Shown: positions 1 through 6,350 of the stretch, piece by piece
How positions within the stretch are numbered: the stretch's first letter is position 1
Layout of the letters: the number at the start of each line of letters is the position of its first letter
Assembly: GCA_024404065.1 (NCBI GenBank)
Contig: JAKSQR010000012.1
Span: 1 to 21,870 of the forward strand
Direction: 5' to 3'
Length of the DNA: 21,870 nt
DNA from: Clostridia bacterium
Lineage (GTDB): Bacteria > Bacillota > Clostridia > Oscillospirales > Acutalibacteraceae
Translations under genes and position numbers: made by a program
Notes under the pieces: generated by a model
The model's input: only the letters and a program-made list of their open reading frames with translations
The model's database searches: none
What the model was told of the DNA's origin: nothing

Positions 1-50
1 GTTTATTTAATTACCCCGAAATAGTCTGTATAAAAATTAAAACAGCTGAA

Positions 51-84
51 TAAAAACAAAGGGATTGCGTTTTGCAATCCCTTT
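51..84 (-). terminator. Rho-independent terminator of the amidohydrolase/ECF operon
   Basis: A perfect 11-bp stem (58-68 with 74-84) closes a 5-nt loop just past the stop codon of the amidohydrolase gene. Read on the minus strand it is followed by a U-rich run (complement of 51-60). The same 33-nt sequence (58-90) recurs at 1515-1547 after the next minus-strand gene. Confidence 0.85.
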
Positions 85-93
85 TGCTGTGTT

Positions 94-819
94 TTAAAGC
101 CTGAGTAATTTTTTTGCGTTGTTGTAAAATACATCTTCCTGCTCTTTTTCGGTTAAGCCGCAGGTAAGTACCTTTTGTATTTCAACAGAGGGATGATGAA
201 ATGGTGAGTCAATTCCAAACATAATTCTGTCACTGCCTACGTCCTTGTATGCCTCTAATATTTTGCTGCCCATAGGCATACCGCTCATTTCAAGGTAAAG
301 ATTTTTGTAGCGCTTTGCCATTTTAATAGTGGCATCTATATATACTCCATGACCATGACCCATGTGTATCATAGTAACATTTACATCAGGATATTTTTCT
401 GCAAGCAGAGCAATACTCCAAGGCAGTGAATAGGGGGGATGACCGCAGTGTATAAATACAGGTACATCATATTCTTTTGCAAAATCCATTACAGGGTAAA
501 CGCAGGCGTCATCAGCTACATAAGAGTCAAATAGGGGCTGCATTTTTATGCCCATAAAGCCCTCTTTGTTAATATATTTTTCTAGCTTTTGCTCCACGTT
601 ATCAAGTGCAGGGTTTACCCAGACGAAGGGTACTATTTTATCAGGATAGGTCTGAAAAGCATCTGTAACAGCATCGTTGCCCTGAAAGGAAGAGCCAGTA
701 AGAAATGTTTTTTCTATATCGTATTCTTTCATTTGCTCTATAAGGCGCTGTTTATTAAAATCAACACCTGCCCAGCCGCCGAAATTGCCTATGTGTGAGT
801 GTGCATCAATCTTTTTCAT
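94..819 (-). CDS. Amidohydrolase family (TIM-barrel metal-dependent hydrolase)
   Basis: Predicted cytosolic 241-residue member of the Amidohydro-rel/amidohydrolase-2 type. The metal-binding pattern is visible: DAHSHIG near the N terminus (His7, His9), GIKMQP with Lys92, FIHCG (His124), MIHMGH (His152) and FGIDSPF (Asp204). These are the positions expected for a TIM-barrel hydrolase or decarboxylase. No signal peptide is present. A good ribosome binding site, AAAGGAG, precedes the ATG and overlaps the stop codon of the ECF S-component gene 14 nt upstream, so the two are translationally close and surely co-transcribed. The substrate cannot be read from sequence. The transporter neighbour suggests it may process an imported small cyclic compound or vitamin precursor, but that is inference. 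The family assignment is strong and the function is unknown. Confidence 0.85.
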   Translation of the reverse strand: MKKIDAHSHIGNFGGWAGVDFNKQRLIEQMKEYDIEKTFLTGSSFQGNDAVTDAFQTYPDKIVPFVWVNPALDNVEQKLEKYINKEGFMGIKMQPLFDSYVADDACVYPVMDFAKEYDVPVFIHCGHPPYSLPWSIALLAEKYPDVNVTMIHMGHGHGVYIDATIKMAKRYKNLYLEMSGMPMGSKILEAYKDVGSDRIMFGIDSPFHHPSVEIQKVLTCGLTEKEQEDVFYNNAKKLLRL

Positions 820-833
820 AAAAGTTTACTCCT

Positions 834-1352
834 TTACTTTGCCATTTGCTTTAGTGCCTTGCCTTGCTTTGAAGCACCTAAAACAGATATTATTACTGTT
901 CCAAGCACAGCGCCCACTGTAGTTTGCATTACAAGTGGTAAAATAGCTGATATAAGACCTGCTTTACCTCCGATAATAAGCCAGGCAACAGAGTAGCCTG
1001 CAATGTGTACAGCCGCTCCAATAATAACACCTATAATATAGCCGTAGTATTTACTTTTGAATATTATTTCTGCTACAATAAATATTGTAAATGCAAAAAG
1101 AGCTTTTACAATAACAGTAGGCAATATCCACATTGTATAACCTGCGGCGAAATCGGCAAGACCTGCACCAAGCGCAGCAGGTCCCCAGGCTTTTTTACCA
1201 CCTAGCAGCCATACAGATACAATAATAAACGCATCTCCTAAGTGAGCATAGCCTAAAGGTCCGATGGGAACCTTAAACGTGAATGTAAATACAAATATCA
1301 CAGCCGCCATAAGTCCGGCGAGAGTGATGGATTTTATTTTGCTTATGTTCAT
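834..1352 (-). CDS. ECF transporter S component (substrate-binding membrane subunit)
   Basis: A 172-residue hydrophobic protein with about five or six membrane helices and short loops, the size of an energy-coupling-factor S component. The segment HLGDAFI (residues 37-43), followed by a Gly-rich stretch ending LADFAAGY (65-72), matches the ECF S-component family that includes riboflavin- and HMP/pyridoxine-type subunits. S components bind a vitamin or its precursor in the membrane and pair with the shared EcfA-EcfA'-EcfT module, none of which is in this window, so it would use a module encoded elsewhere. The start is supported by GAAAGGA upstream of the ATG. It is the first gene of a two-gene unit with the amidohydrolase. 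I see no known riboswitch in the 196 bases upstream. The ligand is undetermined. Confidence 0.8.
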   Translation of the reverse strand: MNISKIKSITLAGLMAAVIFVFTFTFKVPIGPLGYAHLGDAFIIVSVWLLGGKKAWGPAALGAGLADFAAGYTMWILPTVIVKALFAFTIFIVAEIIFKSKYYGYIIGVIIGAAVHIAGYSVAWLIIGGKAGLISAILPLVMQTTVGAVLGTVIISVLGASKQGKALKQMAK

Positions 1353-1512
1353 AAATCAGTTGTTCCTTTCGTTTGCTGTTGAGCTAATCTTACACGAAAT
1401 TGGCCATATAAAAAGTGCCAAATTACAACTAAAAAACAATGCCAGATTTTACAACATATGCGATATTTCCAAAATAAAAAATCATTGGTGAAACAGGCTG
1501 AACAGTATAAAT

Positions 1513-1542
1513 AAAAAGGGATTGCGTTTTGCAATCCCTTTT
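1513..1542 (-). terminator. Rho-independent terminator of the metallopeptidase lipoprotein gene
   Basis: A perfect 11- to 12-bp stem with loop GTTTT lies immediately after the stop codon of the minus-strand lipoprotein gene. On the minus strand it is followed by a U-rich run (complement of 1511-1517). It is an exact copy of the terminator at 58-84, extending to 33 identical nt. Confidence 0.85.
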
Positions 1543-1548
1543 GCTGTA

Positions 1549-2964
1549 TTATGCAATTCTTATAAATCCGTTAAGGAAATCCTGCTTGTAGTTATTTGCA
1601 GGTGTGTAGTAGGTTAATCCGCCGTTTTTAGGCACCCTTGCAACCTGACCGTTATATCTGAGGTAAACATACCTTCCCTCTGTCCTGTAGCTCATATTTC
1701 GCATAGATGAGAGCTTGTTGGATGGGTGGGTAAGTGTGCCTACAATGCAGGCTGCAACAGAGCTTGGAAGCCCCACATAATTTACAAGGTTATTGTAAAG
1801 CTTTGCATCAATTTTATCATAGTTTTTAGAGCCTGCACCTGTATCAAAAAGACCTGTGCCAAGGGCATTGAAAAGTGAGATGGTAAAGCTGGATTTGTGT
1901 ACATAATAAAAATCAAGGAAGGTAAGTGTGCTTTCCTTACCGCTCATATTATCTGCAAGCTTCAACATATATGAGGAGTAGCTTGCTTCAATGCTTTTAA
2001 GAGTGTTTGTGTTAAGTGCGCTTAAATTCTCACCCTGTGCAAGGAAAGTATTTGCGGCATTTGAGATGTTATTGAGAAAGGCTGTGCCGTTAATTCCTTT
2101 GTTATTGAGGGCGTTTATTATAATCTGAGTGTCACCGCTCTTTTTGAATTTATCAATAGTGCTTTTGCCGACTATGGTAAGAATTTTTTCGTAAAGGTTT
2201 GAGTAGAAGGGGTAGCTTGATGTGCCGTCAACGGTGAGCAGTGAGGTTACTGTGCGGTCTGTAGTAACTATGCCCATATTGGGTATAAGCTCCCAGAATG
2301 CAGATTCACCCTCTGCAAATACCTTTAAGAGACCCGGCTTGTTCTGAAGAGTCCTGAAATATCCCTCATGGGTGGAGTGTATAATTTCGTGGAAAGTGGT
2401 GCATACCTTTGAATCCCAATCCTGGTCGTCAAGCACCTCAAGTGAATGAGTTTCGGGGTAGTAAACACCTAAGTAAGCGTATCCGCCAAGCTCCCTGGCA
2501 GATAAAATCTTAAAGCTTTTTATATGGTCACGTATTGTGCCTACATATTCATTAAGAAATTCTTCCTTTTCAGGCATTCCTGCAGTGTAAAAGATGGACT
2601 TAAAGGTATTATAATTTTCGCTTGCGGCTTCATAAGAAGCGATAATAAGCTTATTTGCCTGCTGACCGAAGCCCTTATCTGCAAGCACTCTGTCAAGCTC
2701 TTCTCTTGAGGTTGCAGCCTTTTTTGTAGTGCTTTCAGCCTGAGTGGTAGCTTCAGTCTGCTTCTCTGTTGTTGTTTCAGTTGCAGCCTCAGTTGTAGTT
2801 TCTTTTTCTGTTGTGGTTTCTGTAGCCTCAGTAATAAGTGCAGTTGTGGTTTCTGCCGCTGTGGTAGTGGCATCTGGCTTATCTGCACCGCACGCACTCA
2901 TAGATGTTAGCAGAATAGTTAAGGCAAAAAATATGGATGTTATTTTAAGTAAATTTTTATTCAT
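1549..2964 (-). CDS. Lipoprotein with Thr/Glu-rich stalk and HEXXH metallopeptidase-like domain
   Basis: A 471-residue putative lipoprotein. Residues 1-25 form a signal peptide with a lipobox-like end (SMSAC; Cys25 would be lipidated, though Met at -3 is not ideal). Residues about 31-85 are a low-complexity Thr/Glu/Ala stalk. The rest is globular, with HEIIH at 192-196 inside TFHEIIHSTHEG, and EGESAF with Glu218 about 22 residues on. This HEXXH plus downstream EGxxA arrangement is the zinc site of gluzincin (peptidase-MA-like) metallopeptidases, where the downstream Glu is the third ligand. I do not recognise the precise family. The protein would sit on the outer face of the membrane, with the stalk crossing part of the cell wall. 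It has its own promoter and terminator and is divergent from the small membrane protein at 3106. Ribosome binding site AAAGGAA is present. Gene call is firm, lipoprotein likely, peptidase activity probable only. Confidence 0.75.
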   Translation of the reverse strand: MNKNLLKITSIFFALTILLTSMSACGADKPDATTTAAETTTALITEATETTTEKETTTEAATETTTEKQTEATTQAESTTKKAATSREELDRVLADKGFGQQANKLIIASYEAASENYNTFKSIFYTAGMPEKEEFLNEYVGTIRDHIKSFKILSARELGGYAYLGVYYPETHSLEVLDDQDWDSKVCTTFHEIIHSTHEGYFRTLQNKPGLLKVFAEGESAFWELIPNMGIVTTDRTVTSLLTVDGTSSYPFYSNLYEKILTIVGKSTIDKFKKSGDTQIIINALNNKGINGTAFLNNISNAANTFLAQGENLSALNTNTLKSIEASYSSYMLKLADNMSGKESTLTFLDFYYVHKSSFTISLFNALGTGLFDTGAGSKNYDKIDAKLYNNLVNYVGLPSSVAACIVGTLTHPSNKLSSMRNMSYRTEGRYVYLRYNGQVARVPKNGGLTYYTPANNYKQDFLNGFIRIA

Positions 2965-2993
2965 AGTTGTTTCCTTTGGTTTTTATATGTAAA

Positions 2994-3022
2994 AGTATAT
3001 TTTATACTTTCAGTTATGTCAA
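2994..3022 (-). promoter_or_regulatory. Sigma-A promoter for the metallopeptidase lipoprotein gene
   Basis: On the minus strand, TTGACA (3017-3022) and TATACT (2994-2999) are separated by 17 bases, close to consensus, with about 30 bases to the gene's start codon. A perfect 8-bp inverted repeat with a 3-bp spacer (AAAGTATA at 2992-2999, TATACTTT at 3003-3010) spans the -10 box and spacer and could be an operator. Confidence 0.8.
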
Positions 3023-3049
3023 ATGAATTTTATGTAAACAAATGATCAC

Positions 3050-3077
3050 TTGACACTTTGCAAAATAATTATATAAT
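3050..3077 (+). promoter_or_regulatory. Sigma-A promoter for the small membrane protein at 3106
   Basis: TTGACA (3050-3055) and TATAAT (3072-3077) are both perfect consensus boxes with a 16-base spacer. Transcription would begin near 3084. This rules out the in-frame upstream ATG at 3058, which lies inside the promoter, and supports translation from 3106. It lies back to back with the minus-strand promoter at 2994-3022. Confidence 0.85.
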
Positions 3078-3105
3078 GTATATATTAAATACGGAGGCAA
3101 TCTCT

Positions 3106-3519
3106 ATGAGTAAACAGAGCAAAAAGAAGGTAAACCCTTACGCAAAAAAACAGGATAAAACCAATAAAATAGTTATAATCGTTGTGGCTGTAGTTATCGC
3201 AGTTGCTGCCATAGCCCTTGTTATAAATAAAGTTATGCCTGTTAAATTAGAGGGTACATACAGCACCGTAATAGGCACAGAGGGCTCAGGCTATGTTGAG
3301 TTTTATGACTACACCTTTGATAAAGAGGGCAATGTAAAAATAGGCTCACCTGAGGGCATGCAGAGTGACTGCACCTATGAAATAAAAAATGGCAAGCTTG
3401 TTATACACCACGAGATGCTTAATTTCTATGAAACCTTTGATTTCAAAAAAACATCACAGGGCATTATGCTTAATGACTATGAGTATTACAAGGTAAAGAT
3501 AAACAAGAAAGCTGAATAA
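3106..3519 (+). CDS. Small single-pass membrane protein with lipocalin-like beta domain
   Basis: A 137-residue protein. The N terminus is Lys-rich and cytoplasmic (residues 1-21), followed by one membrane helix (about 21-43). An outward-facing domain of about 90 residues starts LEGTY (48-52) and alternates short hydrophobic and polar stretches, suggesting a small beta sandwich or half barrel. The LEGTY start, a GYVEF strand and a late YYK segment are echoed in the 6351-7535 protein (LEGTYYC, GYIIF, AYIK), so the two beta domains look related. The start ATG at 3106 has GGAGG 8 bases upstream. Its own consensus promoter excludes the longer reading frame from 3058. A terminator follows at once, so the gene is monocistronic. 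Function unknown. Confidence 0.75.
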   Translation: MSKQSKKKVNPYAKKQDKTNKIVIIVVAVVIAVAAIALVINKVMPVKLEGTYSTVIGTEGSGYVEFYDYTFDKEGNVKIGSPEGMQSDCTYEIKNGKLVIHHEMLNFYETFDFKKTSQGIMLNDYEYYKVKINKKAE

Positions 3520-3523
3520 CACA

Positions 3524-3555
3524 AAGAGGCAACCGATGGTTGCCTCTTGCTTTTT
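3524..3555 (+). terminator. Rho-independent terminator between convergent genes
   Basis: A perfect 11-bp stem (3524-3534 with 3538-3548) with a 3-nt GAT loop is followed by GCTTTTT. It serves the plus-strand gene ending at 3519. The stop codon of the convergent GH3 gene lies in the T run, and the hairpin may also end that transcript, although the minus-strand side has only a poor U run. Confidence 0.85.
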
Positions 3556-5653
3556 ATAATGTGATTTTAATTGAGGGGTGGGGGGCAAGCTTTTCGCTTA
3601 ATTTATCAGGCTGATGGTCGCCAATATATATAGCAATTTCTCCGTCAGGCTCAACTCTTTCGCCCTTATCATTTACCGCTTTAATCCAGTATTTATCAAT
3701 TTTAACCTCTGCAGTTATTGTTTCGCCTGCCTTGATAAAATCTGTGCTCAGACCACAAAGCTGGAATGCGGGAGTTTTTATACTGCTGTGGGTGTAGTGA
3801 GCATAAACCTGAGTGGTGGCTGTTGCATCAATTTTGCCCTTGTTTGTTACGCTGAATTTAACGGTTATTTCATTATCTGTATTGCTCTTTATTTCAGCAC
3901 CTGAGTAAGCAAATTCAGTATAAGAAAGACCGAAGCCGAATGGGAATCTGGGCTCGCCCTCATAGTATCTGTAGGTGCGGTTATTCATTGAGTAATCAGT
4001 AAAATCAGGAAGCTGAGCATCTGCTTTATAGATTGTTACAGGCAGCTTTCCGCTGGGGGAATATTCGCCAAAAATAAGGTCTGCAATGGCGTTACCACCC
4101 TGTGCGCCGGGGTACCATGCCTGTATAATTGCCTTTGCTTTTGCTGCGGCGGTATCACCAAAATCAACAGATGAGCCTGCCATCATTACTATTATTACAT
4201 TGTCGTTTGCGCTGCATACAGAGTCAATCAGTCTCAGCTGAGATTCGGGCAGACCAAGGCAGGTTTTATCGCCATCATCAATATAATCGTTGTGTACCCA
4301 GTTTGATTCGCCCTCTACTGTGGAGTCAAGACCTACGCATACTACTGCAACATCACTATGCTCAGCGGCAGAAATGGCGTTGCTGCAATTATAGTGATGG
4401 CCATCGTAATGGTTAAGCTTAACCTCTATCATATCTGCACCAAGAGCATAGTTGATTCGTGCCTCAGGCACAGCCTTTCTTATGCCGTTAATTACAGGCA
4501 CATACTCTGATGAGGTGCCGCAGTAGTTGCCTATAAGCACGTTTACTGAGTTTGCATTTGGTCCGATAACTGCAACGGATTTGATTTTGTTTTTATCAAG
4601 GGGAAGCAGATTATCATTTTTAAGAAGTACAAGGCTCTTTCTTGCAACATCTCTGTTTTTTGCCTTGTATTCGTCACAGTCAACAATATCAAAGGGAATA
4701 TCTGCAAATGGGGGCTTCTCTTCAAATTCGCCAAGCAAAAATCTTGTGGTGTAGGCTTTGATAAGATTATATTCAATATCAGCCTCAGTAATCAGACCTT
4801 CCTCAACGGCTTTAAGAATATTTTTATAAGCGTCACCGCAGTTTATATTACAGCCTGCTTTAATTGCCATTGCAGCGGATTCAGCACCTGTTTTTGTAAT
4901 TTTATGGCTCTGATGGAAATCGCATATTGCACCGCAGTCAGATACAAAGTAGCCCTTGTGCTTCCAATCCTCAAAAAGGACCTTACCCATAGTGTAGGGG
5001 TGTGCGCAGGTAGGGTCACCATTTAGCCTGTTGTAGGCACCCATAACGCCCTCAACTTCGCCCTCTTTTACAAGCTTTTCAAAGGCGGGCAGGTATGTTT
5101 CGTGTAAATCCTTCATGCTTACCTCGGCATTAAAACCGTGCCTCAGCTTTTCAGGTCCGCTGTGAGCGGCAAAATGCTTTGCGCAGGCGGCAGCTTTAAG
5201 GTATTCACCATCACCCTGAATACCCTTTACAAAGCCTTTGCCTATTTGGCTTGTAAGGTAGGGGTCTTCACCATAAGTTTCCTGACCTCTGCCCCAACGA
5301 GGGTCACGAAAGATGTTGATATTAGGTGACCAGAAGGTGAGATGCTTATATATATCATAGTCGTGAAGACGCTGATTTTCGTTATGCTTTGCCCTTGCCT
5401 CAGTGGAGATTATATCACCAACCTCTTTTATGAGTGCAGGGTTAAAGGTTGCGGCAAGACCAATTGCCTGAGGGAATACAGTAGCAATATCTGCCCTTGC
5501 AACACCGTGCAGTGCCTCATTCCACCAGTTATATTCCTGTATGCCAAGCCTTTCAATGGCGGGGGAGTTGAATAAAAGCTGTGATGCTTTTTCTTCAAGT
5601 GTCATTTTGCCAACAAGCTGTGTGGCTCTTTCTTTTGCTTCGTTTCTGTTCAT
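3554..5653 (-). CDS. Glycoside hydrolase family 3 (beta-xylosidase/beta-glucosidase type)
   Basis: A 699-residue enzyme with standard three-part GH3 architecture: an N-terminal TIM barrel, an alpha/beta sandwich and a C-terminal fibronectin III-like domain (about 590-699, after FPFGFGLSY). NWWNEALHGVARA (42-54) and the NINIFRDPRWGRGQETYGED segment (111-130) are typical of the bacterial and fungal beta-xylosidase branch. The nucleophile should be Asp239 in GYFVSDCGA. VEGES in the second domain probably carries the acid/base Glu. There is no signal peptide, so it likely hydrolyses imported xylo- or gluco-oligosaccharides in the cytosol. Ribosome binding site AAGGTGAT and a near-consensus promoter support the start. 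No sugar transporter is adjacent in this window. The family is certain; xylosidase versus glucosidase is a motif-based inference. Confidence 0.93.
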   Translation of the reverse strand: MNRNEAKERATQLVGKMTLEEKASQLLFNSPAIERLGIQEYNWWNEALHGVARADIATVFPQAIGLAATFNPALIKEVGDIISTEARAKHNENQRLHDYDIYKHLTFWSPNINIFRDPRWGRGQETYGEDPYLTSQIGKGFVKGIQGDGEYLKAAACAKHFAAHSGPEKLRHGFNAEVSMKDLHETYLPAFEKLVKEGEVEGVMGAYNRLNGDPTCAHPYTMGKVLFEDWKHKGYFVSDCGAICDFHQSHKITKTGAESAAMAIKAGCNINCGDAYKNILKAVEEGLITEADIEYNLIKAYTTRFLLGEFEEKPPFADIPFDIVDCDEYKAKNRDVARKSLVLLKNDNLLPLDKNKIKSVAVIGPNANSVNVLIGNYCGTSSEYVPVINGIRKAVPEARINYALGADMIEVKLNHYDGHHYNCSNAISAAEHSDVAVVCVGLDSTVEGESNWVHNDYIDDGDKTCLGLPESQLRLIDSVCSANDNVIIVMMAGSSVDFGDTAAAKAKAIIQAWYPGAQGGNAIADLIFGEYSPSGKLPVTIYKADAQLPDFTDYSMNNRTYRYYEGEPRFPFGFGLSYTEFAYSGAEIKSNTDNEITVKFSVTNKGKIDATATTQVYAHYTHSSIKTPAFQLCGLSTDFIKAGETITAEVKIDKYWIKAVNDKGERVEPDGEIAIYIGDHQPDKLSEKLAPHPSIKITL

Positions 5654-5695
5654 ATTATCACCTTGATTTATAGCATATTTTGCTGCTGTATCTTA

Positions 5696-5724
5696 ACTAT
5701 AAATTATGAGCAGGCAACTGTCAA
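5696..5724 (-). promoter_or_regulatory. Sigma-A promoter for the GH3 gene
   Basis: On the minus strand, TTGACA (5719-5724) and TATAGT (5696-5701) are 17 bases apart, giving a leader of about 35 bases before the GH3 start codon. Confidence 0.75.
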
Positions 5725-5745
5725 TTAAAATATATATAATATGTG

Positions 5746-5774
5746 TTGTATTATAAAAAATGATGTGATAATAT
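5746..5774 (+). promoter_or_regulatory. Candidate promoter for the 5808-7535 gene pair
   Basis: TTGTAT (5746-5751) and TAATAT (5769-5774) are separated by 17 bases in a very A/T-rich stretch, about 33 bases before the start codon. Other overlapping -10-like hexamers (for example TACAAT at 5775-5780) exist, so the exact position is uncertain. Confidence 0.35.
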
Positions 5775-5807
5775 TACAATATAGATAAATATTATGGAGG
5801 CGGATTT

Positions 5808-6332
5808 ATGTCTCAGAAAAGAATATTTTCTGCAATTATCACTTTTGTTACAGTTATACTTGTTGTAATTGTGCTGCTTGCAGGATTTTTTGGTATAAAA
5901 CCATCAGACAATGGCAACAATTACGAAGAAAATGAATACATATATAGTGAAACAAAAGAGCTGTCAGAAAAAACTGATGACTTTACAGACAGTCAGACAG
6001 AAGCTGAAGAAGAATCTGAAAAAGAAACCTCAACCACAAGGCAGACTACCGTAGCCACAAAGGCTGAGAAACAGTACAGATTCCGTAATAAGGACAGACT
6101 CAATGACCACTTTATAAAGCACGGCTCAGAGGTAGGTGCTGAGTCCGCTGCACAGTACGAAAAAATGGCATCTGATGTAATCAACAACCCTGACGCTCTT
6201 TATAAAACTGAAAAAGAGGACGGGGACGGAGTTTACTACATCAGGGCAACAGGTGAGTTTGTAGTGCTTTCAACTGACGGATACATCCGCACCTACTACA
6301 TAGCAGGCTATGATTATTTTAACAGACAGTAG
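5808..6332 (+). CDS. Membrane-anchored stalk protein with C-terminal BECR-nuclease-like domain
   Basis: A 174-residue protein. Residues 7-30 form one membrane helix or uncleaved signal anchor. Residues about 31-88 are an acidic Glu/Ser/Thr stalk. Residues about 90-174 form a compact domain starting FRNKDRLNDHFIKHG (92-106) and ending IRTYY...YDYFNRQ. Its order of features is H-x-x-K-H-G, an SAxxY helix, a KxxxxDG turn, an EFVV strand, then DGYIRTYY. It reads to me like the small BECR-fold domains (barnase/EndoU/colicin E5-D/RelE-like) found at the ends of polymorphic toxins and in mobile elements. Candidate active residues are His101, Lys104, His105, Arg161 and Thr162. This is pattern recognition, not a database match, and the domain could be catalytically inactive. 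GGAGG precedes the ATG. The next gene starts 18 bases later and is likely co-transcribed. Confidence 0.7.
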   Translation: MSQKRIFSAIITFVTVILVVIVLLAGFFGIKPSDNGNNYEENEYIYSETKELSEKTDDFTDSQTEAEEESEKETSTTRQTTVATKAEKQYRFRNKDRLNDHFIKHGSEVGAESAAQYEKMASDVINNPDALYKTEKEDGDGVYYIRATGEFVVLSTDGYIRTYYIAGYDYFNRQ

Positions 6333-6350
6333 TTTTCAGGGGAGAGAATT

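Noticed and set aside
1353..1512. Possible vitamin riboswitch upstream of the ECF S component
   Set aside because: I searched by eye for TPP, FMN, cobalamin, preQ1 and folate signatures and found none. A TGGCAC on the minus strand lacks the second half of a sigma-54 site.
2541..2897. Minus-strand open frame rich in Gln/Leu/Lys
   Set aside because: It is an alternative frame of the Thr/Glu stalk of the lipoprotein gene; the low-complexity repeat keeps it free of stops.
3058..3105. Upstream in-frame ATG extending the small membrane protein by 16 residues
   Set aside because: It lies between the -35 and -10 boxes of a consensus promoter, before the predicted transcript start, and has no ribosome binding site. 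The ATG at 3106 has GGAGG.
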